A stretch of 64,000 bases of DNA from Symbiodinium kawagutii. Taxonomy: Eukaryota > Sar > Dinophyceae > Suessiales > Symbiodiniaceae. Below, in pieces: positions 22,180-34,414 of the stretch. Below the pieces are notes generated by a model that was not told the origin of the DNA, searched no databases, and saw only the letters and a list, made by a program, of their open reading frames with translations. Every line of letters begins with the position of its first letter. Within the stretch, counting starts at the first letter, position 1. Position numbers and translations under genes: made by a program. The stretch covers positions 30,909-94,908 of the forward strand of contig VSDK01018357.1 in NCBI GenBank assembly GCA_009767595.1. Reading direction: 5' to 3'.

Positions 22180-24083
22180 TCCGGAAAATGACATGTACAT
22201 CAGAATTAACTTGTACTTGTATCAAGTGAAGCCCATAAGTCTGTACAATACCAGGCCTGCAACGCAGTAGCACGTTGTTTGAGAAACTGGTGGAGAGGGA
22301 ATGTATCGGCCCTGTTGGAGCGCTGGCTGAACAACGGCGGCCCCATGACGCCCCAAGAAATAGGACTGGTAGGCACAGCACTTCAGTTGAGTCCTCAAAC
22401 TTCAATACATTGTGAATGAAGTCTTTAAAAATTATGAGTTGCTCGGCTTTGAAGCACACTTGTACTGATGCTTATTGATGTGTACGTGCAATCTTCTAAC
22501 CACACTTTTCCTTCTTAGTTCTTAGCGGCTATGGTTGAACAAACCCTAAAATGGCAAACGCTAAATTCAACTGACTGCACATGAGTGAAGACAAAAACAT
22601 GACTTCAAGCTGCACTGGTTGCAATTTGCAATTTTGCCATCCTCAGGTTTCTGATGATCATGTGAGGTGATCCCCCCACCATGGAGTGCAAATTGCAAAG
22701 AGATAACCAGCAAACGGATCCTTGGGGAATGTTAAGCATTGCCCGTGGCAAAAACAGATTGCCAACTTGCGATCGATCCAGGTAATTACATTATCAATTT
22801 CAACAGTGTCACATGTTTATGTACTTACTGCTGCCAGGGGCCTTATTGAATTGTCATGAAACATGCTGTACCGTTGCATGTAGCACACTTAAACACGCAC
22901 ATTGCGCGACTATTTCTTTTAAAGTTGTGTTCTTCTGATTTTTTGTTCTAACCCAACGACAACGTACAGTGTATTAATGCATTGTTTAACCGATGTGTTG
23001 CCGTGCAGTGCTGCACTATGCAGTCTGGTTGTGCAGTATCAGTTGACACCATATGAAGGACATTGCAACTTGCTGAGGACATCTCTGAACCGTTTGACAT
23101 CTGCACCAAGTGTTGGCATTACATTACATGAGTCAGTGAAAAAATATTGAATTCCAGTATCTCACTGGTGTCCGCAAAAGCTGCGTTGCTCATTGTGTGT
23201 TCGTGAATACTGTGTGAAACTACTGTGCCGCTATATGGGCTGCATTGGGTTTATTACCACACATATGATATGTCCTAAATATTGTGATGGCATGCTGGAA
23301 TGATTTTCATCACACGCAAATATCAATCAATATTTGCTGCATTCATGCATGCATGTGTGTGTACGCACACGCACATAGTATGCATCCCATGGAAAAACAT
23401 GTAAATAGATTGTTTTGCATCCTCATGAGCAAAGGTAGCCCACTGGGCCCTGGGCACACGATATCGACATGGCAAATACTGGAGGGGCTTGTCGTCCCCA
23501 AAGCCCAGGCACAAATGACAACCACCACGGTGACCTGGGAAGCGCAACTTGCGGCAATGGGTAGAACCAATGGTAGTACTGCAAAGGTTTGCAAACTATG
23601 AGCAGCTTCTCACAGAGAACAAGTTGGAGCCGCATGAAGCAACTGAACCAAACATAGGATAGCCATGGATAGCCATGCATAGCCGCTCAAGTGTCCAAAA
23701 TCCATGACTGGAGCAGCCTGTTTCATCAACTGCTCGAAGGATCAGACTCTGCTCCGGCACAAGAATTGATCATGGCAATTCCAGCAAAGGCCACACTCCA
23801 AGAATGGATGGCTAGCAGAATCCCATTATTATATAAATCCAAGCAAGGAAATAAGTCAGCCACCAAGCTGCCAAGCAATCGACTAATTCAATTATCAACT
23901 GGAAATTGCCAGCAACCATTCATAATGGCGAACAACAATAGGGTTTCATGATCATGGCAGATAACGGGTGATGATAATAGTTGATCGATCATAGTGACTG
24001 ACGATTCGCGCCAAGGGACACCGCAGCCCAAAGAGCGCATGGACAGGAACCCCCCCGCTCTGGCAGAGCTTCCGCCATTGACT
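22180..24083. other. spacer with one weak coding island
   Basis: Around 23430-23560 the minus strand has a GC-richer island open in several frames (for example GGCHLCLGFGDDKPLQYLP). I could not fix splice sites or choose a frame. Otherwise AT-rich. Confidence 0.3.
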
Positions 24084-25014
24084 TCACTGCTGTTCTTTGA
24101 CTTCCTCCGCCCGATCGGTCACTGAAAGTGCACTGTCAGACCGAGAACCCGAACAGGCGGACACCAACGACCACAGGGCCATGAATCTGAGGGTCAAAAG
24201 TCTCATACATAATCTGGTTCGTGGCTTGACCTGCGAAAAACATTTGTTAATGAACCATCCCACGAAATGAGGATAATCAAATATAAAACCACCAATTAGA
24301 TAATATGTGGGGTCTTTGGTGGTTTGCATGACATTCTGAGCAATTTCAACGTGCATACATGTATGCCTTTGTGCTATTCTAAACAATTGGTAGAAAATCA
24401 TGGCCTGGAAGCCAGGCAACCGTCACCCAACTAGCGTTGGATTTCATCAAACAAGCAAATATTTCATAACCTCCTTGCGATCACTCTACTTTCCATAGAA
24501 GGCAATGGGAGATCTATATGACTAATAAATAACAATAAACCATGCACCCCTAATTAGTTCTAGGAATAAATAGCTGCTGATTTACCATCAACTATCGCAG
24601 GTCTATTGTGCAACTGCTGGAGTAATGATCAGTTGCCGTTTATTGTTGGTCTATCACCTATATTTCTGTGTTGGTAGATTCCCCTTTGATTATTGCCAGC
24701 GACTAGCCGCAAAATAGCAACAATACTAGGCTGATTATGGCAACGGCAAATGCTATTGTTTGGGAAAGCTCTGCGTGCTGCTTCCGACCACCCTTTGAAC
24801 CAGAATGTTTTCATCAAAGGAACTACTGAACCTGCAACAAACAAATATGTCAGAAGCCGAGACGGGAGTGGGTGCCCGAGATTAGGAGTGGGTGTTACCA
24901 AATGATCGGAGGAGGCCAAGAGTTGTCCAAACTCGTACAATTTTTTTTTGTCTGGCGGCAAACGCTCAAACAATCTCACACACGGTCTGTCCACGCGCAG
25001 CCCGCCGTACGACT
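24084..25014 (-). CDS. two exons of an unrecognised gene, with C-terminus
   Basis: The upstream exon (about 25014-24899) encodes GLRVDRPCVRLFERLPPDKK continuing KLYEFGQLLASSDHL and ends at a good donor, TTTG|GTAACA. A pyrimidine-rich acceptor TTTTTCGCAG|G at 24231/24230 opens a terminal exon. Joined in phase 0 it runs VKPRTRLCMRLLTLR to DRAEEVKEQQ and stops at 24084. In the alternative frame it reads QATNQIMYETFDPQIHGPVV and stops at about 24135, which looks as protein-like but would need a phase-1 donor. A possible middle exon (VVPLMKTFWFKGWSEAARRA near 24800) has another classic acceptor, TTGTTTGTTGCAG. Family unknown. Confidence 0.4.
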
Positions 25015-26388
25015 TTGACTGACTGATACCAAAACATGTCTCAATCTTTTTGGCATATCATACTTGTTGGCTACTCAAAGTATAACCCGCGATTGAACAA
25101 CCATCAGTATCCATCATGGAGATTCCCTGTTGGCTACCCCCATAGTTCATTATTATTTGCCGTAGAGGTCATTGCTATTCACCCTCGAGTTGCTCCTATA
25201 ATTCGTCACTATCAACCCATTTAGTTACTACAGTTAAGGGGTTATTAGAAACTATTCACCCCTATAGTAACTGAAGAGGTTCTTAGTAATTATATAAAGG
25301 GGTTACTATATACAGTAGTTAAGGGGTTGCAGTTGTAACCCCTATAGTTACTCGCTAATACTTAGCCAAAAAAAGATCATATGTTTTTCCTATAAAACCG
25401 CCGTTCAGCCAGCCGTCCTTGAGGTGGCTCTGTCGCCCAAAGGCATGGCGGGACCGGCTCTGTGTGACCACAGGGGTACTGGAAATCACCACTACGGTCT
25501 GGTAAACTCACCTGGGAGTTCAACATCTCCAAGTTACATAGGTAAAACAGCTCCATTTTCCAAGCAACAGGTCAGTTTGCCAGATTGCTGATGATGCTTA
25601 GGAGTGGTTTATGCCCGGCTCACGGGCGGTAACAATCAGGATCATATCATGCCGTGCTTCTAAATGGCTGATGATCCACATCGACTTCAAGTTTGCGGCT
25701 GCTTGTGGTTCACAACTTTTGCGCCCCAAATCGAAATGGTGTTGGTTTCTGCTTTAGTGGGGGTGGCAGGTGCTCGCCCATAGGACCTACACTGGCAGGA
25801 TCTCTTGCTTGACAAATGCAGGCAAGGAGTCCAAATGGAAGCAAACCATCCACAAGCACAATTATTTTTGATGAACTCCTTGATGTCACTTGCCAGGAAA
25901 ACCCCCATCTTGAATCATTTTGATGCATGATCTCGCCTTGCTCTCCTGGCAAGATGGACGCCTTGAGCATTGATTTCAAACAGCTGGACGGGGGCAAGGT
26001 CAGACTTTTTCTTGCGCCCTTTCAAAAACAGAGACCTAAAACATGTTGGTAGGGGACAGTGGAGGGCACTTTGTTGTGCCATTGGTTGGTTTTCTCGAAG
26101 CCCCTTGTGAGTTCCTGTCGTGACCAGCTATCCAATGGTTTCAATGATACCTAAGCTCTGGCTCACGATTTTGCTACAGTACCCCAACAACTTGGCCCGT
26201 GCGAAGCGAAATCGTTTTCTTTTTGAAGCGATCAAAGCTTCATGGTTCATCCTTTTCCCTCAGATATATATTAACAATAAAATATCATGGTAGATCGGTA
26301 AATATACTGGTAAATCACGGTAAATCCTTGTAAACAAGCCACCATCAGTGAAAGCACTTACATAATCCATGTATAGCTCTGGCTATAC

Positions 26389-26481
26389 CCTGATAATACC
26401 GGAAATGCCCGCAGCACATGATGCTCAACACAACAAGGATATTATTCGAAACTGCGATGAAGGACCGTGAGACCTGGATTC
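26389..26481 (-). CDS. candidate exon with a hydrophobic segment
   Basis: A 93-bp exon from GCCGCAG|GAATCC to TATCAGG|GTATAG encodes IQVSRSFIAVSNNILVVLSI then MCCGHFRYYQ. The stretch FIAVSNNILVVLSIMCC could be a membrane helix. Splice sites fit; the product is not recognised. Confidence 0.4.
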
Positions 26482-26608
26482 CTGCGGCACTCCGGACCAT
26501 CCGCCCCAAACCATCTGGGTTTACCGCTGTTGGCTGCTTCCAGCCTCTCGCAAAAGCGAATGTGCAATGGGAGGCTTTGCACGTTGCCGTGTGAAGAACC
26601 CGTGTGAG

Positions 26609-26708
26609 GTGAGTGCTTCTCAAAATAGAGGTGCCCCCAAATCGTCAGTTATTAATAATAACAATAAGCCAGCCATGGTTTGAGGGTCCCAATTAAGAGA
26701 ACCTCCCA
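26609..26708. mobile_element. degenerate member of the TTCTCAAAATA MITE-like family
   Basis: The left end carries TGCTTCTCAAAATAGAGG and CCCCCAAATCGTCAG. The right end, on the other strand, reads GGGAGGTTCTCTTAATTGGG. No clean target duplication is visible. Confidence 0.5.
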
Positions 26709-26719
26709 TGTTGTTTGAT

Positions 26720-27584
26720 GCTGAAAGGGGGCTGTGAAAGGTGCTTGTTGGGATCTCTGCCCAAGTTCTGGCTGTCCCGCCCGGATACGCCTCGTCAAGT
26801 ACTGAGCATTGTCGTCAGCGGCCACTGTAAGCGAGTACCCATGACATGCCCTAGTAGTGATGATGGTTGCTTTCTAGTCAACCAATGTTAGCAACTGCAT
26901 CAAACATTAATAGCTCTATCTACTCAAAAATCATCTGTCACCATTCATTGATCATCACGAAACATCAGTGATCATCAACCAGTGATCACTACATAATCTA
27001 CATATATAAGTCATTCTATCACCATTGATCATCACCAAGCATCAGTGGGTAGACATTCGATAACCATCAGCAACCAAAAACAGTTTGTCCATTATTCATC
27101 ACCAATCAATCATCAGCAATCTGTGGGTAGAAAAAAACATGTCAATACTAATATGTACTAATCATCATTATTCATGGGTCACCAGTCATGAGCCATCACG
27201 AATCATCAAAAACAATTCATCATATAATCAACACCGATCAAAATCCATAAGCAATGATCAGCACGAATCATCAAAAGTCATGGGTAACAATTGATTAACC
27301 GTTCCCTAACCATCATTCCGGGACTATATCATTCATCATCATCAATCATCTATCAAAATGTGTTGTTGATCCCTAAGCGTTCATTGATCATCAATAGTCA
27401 TCACTAGTCAGCATTGATCACTCATTGATCGCCACTGAACAGCAATTAGCAAACATGAGCCATTCATGAATCAACACTAACCATAAATCATTGTTAATGC
27501 ACTCAACTAATCATCATTGATGAATATGATGAATGAAGATTTTAACTGATTGATCCTTCATTGATCACCACTAATGTTGACCCC
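26720..27584. other. ATCA-rich low-complexity spacer
   Basis: Dense in ATCACCA, CATCAGTG and TGATCATCA phrases without a fixed period. No exon seen. Confidence 0.5.
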
Positions 27585-27687
27585 GGATCAATAAACCCCA
27601 GGTTGATTAATTGGGGGGTCCATCCTAAATGGAAACCAAGGCTTTTAGGGGATACCCCCTATTAATCAACCAGAAGTTTATTAATCC
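27585..27687. mobile_element. second type of short inverted-repeat element
   Basis: The left terminus contains GGATCAATAAAC and GGTTGATTAATTGGGGG. The right terminus, on the other strand, reads GGATTAATAAAC and GGTTGATTAATAGGGGG. The two are inverted repeats of about 37 bp around a short centre. No target duplication could be identified. Confidence 0.65.
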
Positions 27688-27937
27688 TGGGTTTACATTA
27701 ACCGTCATTCAGTCACCATCAGGTATCATACCCCCTATTAATCATGTATCATGATTGATTGATTGATTGATTCACTCCTCATCAATCATGACTCATGACC
27801 CATCTTCGTGCATCCACACCTTCACTGGGCTGGTATCCCCACTGTGCCTGGGGGCCATGGGATAGCCGCGGGCCTGAGATCGATCTGGATGACTTTCACC
27901 CAGTGCAATGGGGGTTTTCCCTTAGTCGTACTACCGA

Positions 27938-27940
27938 TGA

Positions 27941-28010
<70 letters not shown>
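27938..28010. repeat. (GAT)n microsatellite
   Basis: About 24 uninterrupted GAT units, giving poly-Met, poly-Asp or poly-Ser frames that are artefacts. Confidence 0.95.
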
Positions 28011-28011
<1 letters not shown>

Positions 28012-28943
28012 GCGATGCATCATTGCATTACTATCATCTCTCTCTCCCTTCGTCGACCTCGCATCAGGTGAGACTGAGCGCCGCTTATCTGCTGGTTGCT
28101 GTGATTGGCTGGAGGTTGACAAAGAAAAAAACCAATGAATCACCATGGCCATCACTGCAGCATTTTTCTTAATGACTAAATGTTGTCAAACCAACACCCA
28201 TCATCCAATACAACTCCGTTCATCGATCAATCACTATCGGAATCGACCAACCATTTGCCATGTCTGAAACACCAACCCATCAACAACCATTCGTTCGCCA
28301 CGGCCTACTCATTACAATAATTAACGCAACATTATATACCCCGATCTATTCACCATGACTATGATCATTCTCGGCTCTCGGAAACCATTACTACGAGACC
28401 TGGATAGCTACTTGTTTGTCAACATGTGCCAGTGGATTTTACAGCTGGCCAGGTGAGCATCAATGCCTGTTGGTTTCCACGATTTCGACTCAACTGATTA
28501 ACCACTATCTGGGTGGTTCAAAATGAGCGCGGGGCTAATCGCGATCCGTTATCCGCTCAATCTGCGTTTCCGCAGTGAATCCGGGCATTCCGTAATCCGC
28601 GCTAGAATCCGTAATCCGAGCAAACAATCCGTAATCCGTGCCACGCACTGCAGGCGCAAACGACAAACAATCATATTGACCATTGTTTATTGCCTGTCGT
28701 TCAACCCATGGTGAACCCTTGGACTGCCCTTGCTTTGGCCCCGCCTTAGCCAACCGGTTGAGAATGCTCAGGACTCAACAACAGAAAAATTACCGTCGGC
28801 AAAAAAACAAATGGAAACCGCCAGTCCTTAAAAAATAGTTTCTAAATCAAATGAACAGAAGCCGCTAAAATTGACACTCCCCATGATGGGAAACTGCCGG
28901 AACCTGGATAGAATCCCTTGCACAAAGAACGCCGTAGCTGGGA

Positions 28944-30063
28944 AGGGGAAGCCAGGCTGAAGACAAAATCAAATTAGCGGAAGCCGCTAAATCGAAAAAC
29001 GGCAATGGAGGGAAGCTTCCCGGAANNNNNNNNNNNNNNNNNNNNNNNNNNNNNNNNNNNNNNNNNNNNNNNNNNNNNNNNNNNNNNNNNNNNNNNNNNN
29101 NNNNNNNNNNNNNNNNNNNNNNNNNNNNNNNNNNNNNNNNNNNNNNNNNNNNNNNNNNNNNNNNNNNNNNNNNNNNNNNNNNNNNNNNNNNNNNNNNNNN
29201 NNNNNNNNNNNNNNNNNNNNNNNNNNNNNNNNNNNNNNNNNNNNNNNNNNNNNNNNNNNNNNNNNNNNNNNNNNNNNNNNNNNNNNNNNNNNNNNNNNNN
29301 NNNNNNNNNNNNNNNNNNNNNNNNNNNNNNNNNNNNNNNNNNNNNNNNNNNNNNNNNNNNNNNNNNNNNNNNNNNNNNNNNNNNNNNNNNNNNNNNNNNN
29401 NNNNNNNNNNNNNNNNNNNNNNNNNNNNNNNNNNNNNNNNNNNNNNNNNNNNNNNNNNNNNNNNNNNNNNNNNNNNNNNNNNNNNNNNNNNNNNNNNNNN
29501 NNNNNNNNNNNNNNNNNNNNNNNNNNNNNNNNNNNNNNNNNNNNNNNNNNNNNNNNNNNNNNNNNNNNNNNNNNNNNNNNNNNNNNNNNNNNNNNNNNNN
29601 NNNNNNNNNNNNNNNNNNNNNNNNNNNNNNNNNNNNNNNNNNNNNNNNNNNNNNNNNNNNNNNNNNNNNNNNNNNNNNNNNNNNNNNNNNNNNNNNNNNN
29701 NNNNNNNNNNNNNNNNNNNNNNNNNNNNNNNNNNNNNNNNNNNNNNNNNNNNNNNNNNNNNNNNNNNNNNNNNNNNNNNNNNNNNNNNNNNNNNNNNNNN
29801 NNNNNNNNNNNNNNNNNNNNNNNNNNNNNNNNNNNNNNNNNNNNNNNNNNNNNNNNNNNNNNNNNNNNNNNNNNNNNNNNNNNNGAAAGCCAGGCTGAAG
29901 ACAAAATCAAATTAGTGGAAGCCGCTAAATCGAAAAACGTCAATGGTGGGAAGCTGCCCGGAACTTGGGGGGAATCGAGCCCCTGAAGCTTCGGTCAAGG
30001 GAAGGGAAGGGAGAAAGCCAGGCTGAAGACAAAATCAAATTAGCGGAAGCCGCTAAATCGAAA
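28944..30063. repeat. 128-bp tandem repeat interrupted by the assembly gap
   Basis: The block AAGCCAGGCTGAAGACAAAA followed by TTAGCGGAAGCCGCTAAATC occurs left of the gap (from about 28949) and twice to its right (29885 and 30013, a 128-bp step). AAGCCAGG..AATGG..GGAAGCTTCC spans the unit. The gap is therefore probably a collapsed or unsequenced continuation of the array. Confidence 0.85.
29026..29884. other. assembly gap (859 N)
   Basis: A run of N inside the 128-bp tandem array. Confidence 0.99.
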
Positions 30064-30389
30064 AAATATGAAAAAACGTCAATGCCGGGAACTTTTTCTG
30101 GGCTTGTGTATGAAGCGTCGGCGCCACCGCTGTGGGCAGTCTTCAAAACTAATGGAGGTTTCCGGGATATGCGAACTCCAACTATACATTGACATGCCCA
30201 TGCCTCATATGCACGCAAACATTCATAGATATGAAGGAAAATCAAGATAAGTGAAAAGATTGAGGATTATATGAGATACCTAGGATTACATATTAACCAA
30301 GTTTAATCCGCTAATCCGTTCATTCCGTTTCCGCTGAATCCGGGAATCCGCCTAAGGATTGCAGATTAGTTTTGAACAGCCCAGACTAT

Positions 30390-31125
30390 TATTGGTTGTT
30401 GGTAAACAAAGCTGGTATTTACTGTTGGATTTCAATATCCAGTTCCATGGGGTGAGATTAACCAAGATTACCAACAAACACAAACAAATCATCATTGATC
30501 ATCGTTTCCAACACCGATGACAATGGTCATATTGATCATGATCATCAAGATTATTGTTTGGCAATTGCAGTATTGGTTCTTGCTATCATCATCGCCACCA
30601 TGACTAAACCATTCATTATCAATCATCAACTGCCCAATAGCCAGTGGCTAATGATATTGATGAACAAACCAGTAAATAATGAACAAATGGTCAATAAACA
30701 CAGTGACAATAAGTTTCACAAATGAAACATATTTCGCAGTTACTGTCACCACGATGAAGCATTCATCAACAGCCTAAGTCTTGACTAATTGATCATAATT
30801 GACCCCTTGTCAATTAATTATATATGAATCATTGTCACCAATGTTGACTATCAACAATCAACCCATCAACTCATCAATCCAAAAATGCTTGGGTTCATTC
30901 ATTTCAATGATCCAGGAAATTGGGGTGACTGACCATCATAGGCGGGAAATTTCTGGATCCATGAAGCTTCCATTCACAATTCCCCAGCATCCAATAGATC
31001 CATAATATATCTCCTTCACACATAAATGATCGATCTAACCTCATCTGACGAATCCACCATCGTCTACCTAACAAACTCACCATCATCCACCATCATCCGA
31101 CAGATCAATCATCAACTCAGCAGAT
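30390..31125. other. spacer, nothing recognised
   Basis: ATCA/CAATCA-rich sequence; no exon or RNA gene could be supported. Confidence 0.4.
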
Positions 31126-31129
31126 CTAC

Positions 31130-31187
31130 CATCATCACCATCACCATCACCATCACCATCACCACCACCATCACCACCAGCACCACC

Positions 31188-31236
<49 letters not shown>

Positions 31237-31559
31237 GTTTCATCATCACCATCACCATCACCACCACCACCACCATCATCATCATCATCTTCTTCATCAT
31301 GATCATCATTTTCATCATGATCATCATCACCATCACCATCACCATCACCATCACCATCATCATCTTCATCAGTTTTCATCATGATCATCATCACCATCAT
31401 CATCATCACCATCACCATCACCATCACAATCATCATCTTCATCTTCATCATGATCATGATCATCTTCATCTTCATCATCATCATCTTCTTTCCATCATCA
31501 TCTTCATCATGATCATGATCATCTTCATCTTCATCATCATCATCTTCTTCTTCATCATC

Positions 31560-31623
<64 letters not shown>

Positions 31624-31624
31624 G
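31130..31624. repeat. (ATC)n array with ATCACC and TTCATC variants
   Basis: About 500 bp of CATCAC, CACCAC, CATCAT and CATCTT units. It produces a 244-residue and a 250-residue open frame on opposite strands, both artefacts. Confidence 0.95.
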
Positions 31625-31672
31625 ATCCACCATCATCCAGCAGATCTACCATCGCCCTCACAGATCCACCAC

Positions 31673-31789
31673 TTCCATCCATCTCCGCGGCGCATCCGCC
31701 TTCGCCGACACGGCCGACGCGCTGCGCGGCTGCGATGGCGTGGAACGCGACAAGGCGTGACGCCCAGCAGCTGCCCAGGCCAAAGCGGC
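31673..31789 (-). CDS. candidate exon, unrecognised product
   Basis: A GC-rich island directly beside the ATC array. In the frame entered by AACGGAG|GCCGC and left at GATGGAA|GTGGTG it encodes 39 codons, AALAWAAAGRHALSRSTPSQ then PRSASAVSAKADAPRRWME. All frames on both strands are fairly open here, so the strand rests on its neighbours and on splice sites. Confidence 0.35.
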
Positions 31790-32250
31790 CTCCGTTACGA
31801 AGCGCCCAGGGGAGGTGAAGACAAGGGTGGCTCAAGGGTTCAATGACCCATGGCGAATGGTGACCTAAGGGTCGCTACATGGTTCTACCAATGACCGATA
31901 GGTTTCTACATGGTTCTACCAATGACCAATGGGTTTTAATATGTTTTAATCAATTTTGGTTTAGCTCAAAGGTGCAATGACCAGTGGCTCCTGGTTAACC
32001 AAGGGTTCTACAGTGACCAATTGGTGGGAAGGTACAGTAGGGACAATGAAGCTCAATGGCCAAGGATTCTTGATCAATTTTGATGGGTGTGTGCAAAATT
32101 GAAGCAATGAATTTAGAACCCCTGATCTCACTGGTTCACGAAATATGGTAACCAAATTTGGTGATTAAATGAGTTCACCATTGATTGGTTACCGGGGAGC
32201 GTCTGGCTTGGACTGTTTGCAACATGAGTTTCGGCTCCACCCGAACTTGC

Positions 32251-32313
32251 CGGCGACCCGAACAGCGTCCAATGAATCACCGTGGACTGTTGCAATTACT
32301 TCGCCACTCCAAC
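32251..32313 (-). CDS. candidate exon, unrecognised product
   Basis: A 63-bp exon from GAAAG|GTTGG to GCCG|GCAAGT encodes WSGEVIATVHGDSLDAVRVA flanked by split glycine codons. The donor GCAAGT is the GC counterpart of the strongest GT donor. The frame looks like beta-rich protein; family unknown. Confidence 0.45.
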
Positions 32314-32630
32314 CTTTCATGTCGCATGTAACCGGATCCTTATGCTTGGTGACATTTGGGCTGCACTTGGTGCGCGAGGCCAAGCACCGAGGGCCACTGA
32401 CAGCAACCAACCGTGAGGGCATGTGGCAAGGCCAAAGGCACCGCATTGAAAAAAGTAAACGGATCAAAGCAAATACACATATCAGTAGGCAACTTCAAAT
32501 CGCAGGGAAAAACATGCATTTCGCGACCAAGTGAGCAAAACGATGAGCACACAACAATTGCGCCAAACAAATCCAAATAAAAACCCTCCCTTTACAGTTG
32601 CAATAATTGCATAAATCTGCATCATCTTCA

Positions 32631-32652
32631 TCTTCGTCATCATGATCATCAT

Positions 32653-32727
<75 letters not shown>

Positions 32728-32822
32728 GATCATCATCACCATCATCATCATCACCATCATCATCATGATCATCATCAACCATCATGATCATCATCATCAT
32801 CATCATTATCATCATCATCATT
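32631..32822. repeat. (ATC)n microsatellite
   Basis: ATC repeats with ATG and ACC interruptions; frames across it are artefacts. Confidence 0.95.
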
Positions 32823-32870
32823 GATCATCTTCAGACTCCTTTCAGATCCAACAAGAACTGAGAGGCTCAC

Positions 32871-32935
32871 CATGCTCTCGGCAGGTGCTGTTGCTGTGGC
32901 AGGGGGGCCTGGTGAAAGGCCCCGACCCGGTGCCC
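32871..32935 (-). CDS. candidate exon, Pro/Ala/Gly-rich
   Basis: A 65-bp exon from CTGAAG|GGGCACC to AGCATG|GTGAGC (a strong donor) encodes APGRGLSPGPPATATAPAES then M. Probably part of a disordered region of an unrecognised protein. Confidence 0.4.
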
Positions 32936-32989
32936 CTTCAGATCTGGCTGGTTCAAGGCCGGGTGAATGCATGGTTCCAGGGTTAACAA

Positions 32990-34165
32990 TGAGTGGTTAC
33001 TATTGGGTGGTTCATGATTGAGTGGTTAACAATGGCTATAAGGGCGAACACTGGCTTTAAACTTTAAAGACTAGTAACGATCACTAGTGGTTGCTGGTTA
33101 GCTTCGTTGCAACCAACCATCCAACTTTTTGGGAAAACCACCAGAACAATTCAAAAGCCAGCTCTGCAAAGACGAACAAAAACGATGAATGTCTTCCTAT
33201 CAGTTCCCCTAGGATTTTGCGTACGTTCGCAACCCATGAATCCATCCATGCAAATGCGTGCGATGATCCCCGAAGCTAAGAAGCCACTTCGGATGGCAAC
33301 TGATCGTGGTTTTGCAGCTTTGAAGCATGGGCCGGATTCCATGCCCAAACATCAAATCTGCATGTCTTGGGGGCTGATGCATTTACCAAACAGAAAAGGG
33401 ACACTGTGACAGCCAGTGCGGTTTTGAGAGGTGTATTTATAATTAGAATGGAGAGAATGGAACAAAAATCCGAAGAGAGTCTTGGGGGAAATAAAAGGCT
33501 CATTAGACTGGCTATTTAAAACGGATTGCAAAAATACAATATTTTGCACACGGGGGCTGACACAGGTTTTGCATTCACATTTTCAGTTACGAGGTGACTT
33601 TTGAACAATTACCATTCTCCATGGAAAGCACACTGCCTCGCAGCGTCCCCATCTCTTCCCAAATTATTCACAAAGTTTCCATGCGGAGGAATGATGGCTT
33701 GCGACATGATGCCGCATGGCCTATGTTTCAACGTTGAGTCGAGTCATACGACAACTATGCACTTGTTTCGCGTTTACTGTTTGCTCGGGGACAAAGACCT
33801 CACAAATGAATGTGACAATTTACAGGTGGGGCAAGGAAACACTAAACTCAATGTACGAAATAACAACTCGCACTTGAAAGGACCCAATTGCAAAAGTCTT
33901 GCTTGAACATTCTTGAATCTACCATTGGAACAATCTGACAGGGTTGTCAATCTGAATGCTTTCGGGTAGTTTCAGCCCCCCGCTCGGGTCGCAAGTCCAT
34001 CAGGTCCCAAACAAAGCAACCAAAAAGATGCAAAACACGAGCTAAATTCAATGTTTTGTCATGAAACATGAGTGGGTCTCTAATGTTTTCTCCATGATTT
34101 CCCCACGGTTTCGCCTACCTCGTGTTACGCTCAGCCAATGCCCCAAGGCCATCCGTTGTTCATTC
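32990..34165. other. spacer with no supported gene
   Basis: An island at 33220-33340 is open on both strands (plus: MIPEAKKPLRMATDRGFAAL; minus: AIRSGFLASGIIARICMDG). I could not choose a strand or find splice sites. Confidence 0.3.
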
Positions 34166-34170
34166 TTGGC

Positions 34171-34242
34171 CTAGGGTCATGGACCCAGAGCTGCACATGG
34201 GCGACGAGGATCGACGCCTCGGTTGCTCTCCGGCGGACCCAG
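34171..34242 (-). CDS. candidate exon, strand uncertain
   Basis: On the minus strand, ACAG|CTGGG to CCTAG|GCCAAG gives WVRRRATEASILVAHVQLWV then HDP. On the plus strand, CCTAG|GGTC to TTTTC|GTAAAG gives VMDPELHMGDEDRRLGCSPA then DPAVF. Both use coding-like codons. I favour minus only because all recognised genes in the window are minus. Confidence 0.35.
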
Positions 34243-34303
34243 CTGTTTTCGTAAAGTGGTTGATCAAAAATAGGGAGATGATGTTAAACGCGATAAGCTG
34301 TAT

Positions 34304-34414
34304 GGTGGATTTCTCAGGACAAGGAACCCTCCACGATGGTTTGTTTATCTTGGTTTGGTATTGAAAACACTGAATTTTGCATGATTTGGGGGCTCCCGTA
34401 TTGTGAGAGACCAC
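34304..34414. mobile_element. MITE-like element with 5-bp target duplication TGTAT
   Basis: The left end is GGTGGATTTCTCAGGA. The right end, on the other strand, is GTGGTCTCTCACAATACGG followed by GAGCCCCCAAATCATGC, matching the inner part of the family. TGTAT is duplicated at 34299-34303 and 34415-34419. Confidence 0.65.

Larger units (their letters stand above)
28509..30384. mobile_element. 1.9-kb terminal-inverted-repeat element with 5-bp target duplication ACTAT
   Basis: The left terminus is CTGGGTGGTTCAAAA. The right terminus, read on the other strand, is CTGGGCTGTTCAAAA (13 of 15 identical), and weaker similarity continues inward (CTAATCGCGATCC against CTAATCTGCAATCC). ACTAT is duplicated exactly at 28504-28508 and 30385-30389. 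Subterminal zones on both sides (28540-28645 and 30301-30360) are rich in AATCCG. The centre holds a tandem array and an 859-bp gap. No transposase frame is visible in the known sequence, so it is probably non-autonomous, or any gene is hidden in the gap. The superfamily is not assigned. Confidence 0.75.

Noticed and set aside
28987..29943. Open frames of about 300 residues across 29.0-29.9 kb
   Set aside because: They consist almost wholly of N from the assembly gap.
31026..31835. Two open frames of about 250 residues (poly-Ile and poly-Asp)
   Set aside because: Both are readings of the ATC trinucleotide array, on opposite strands.
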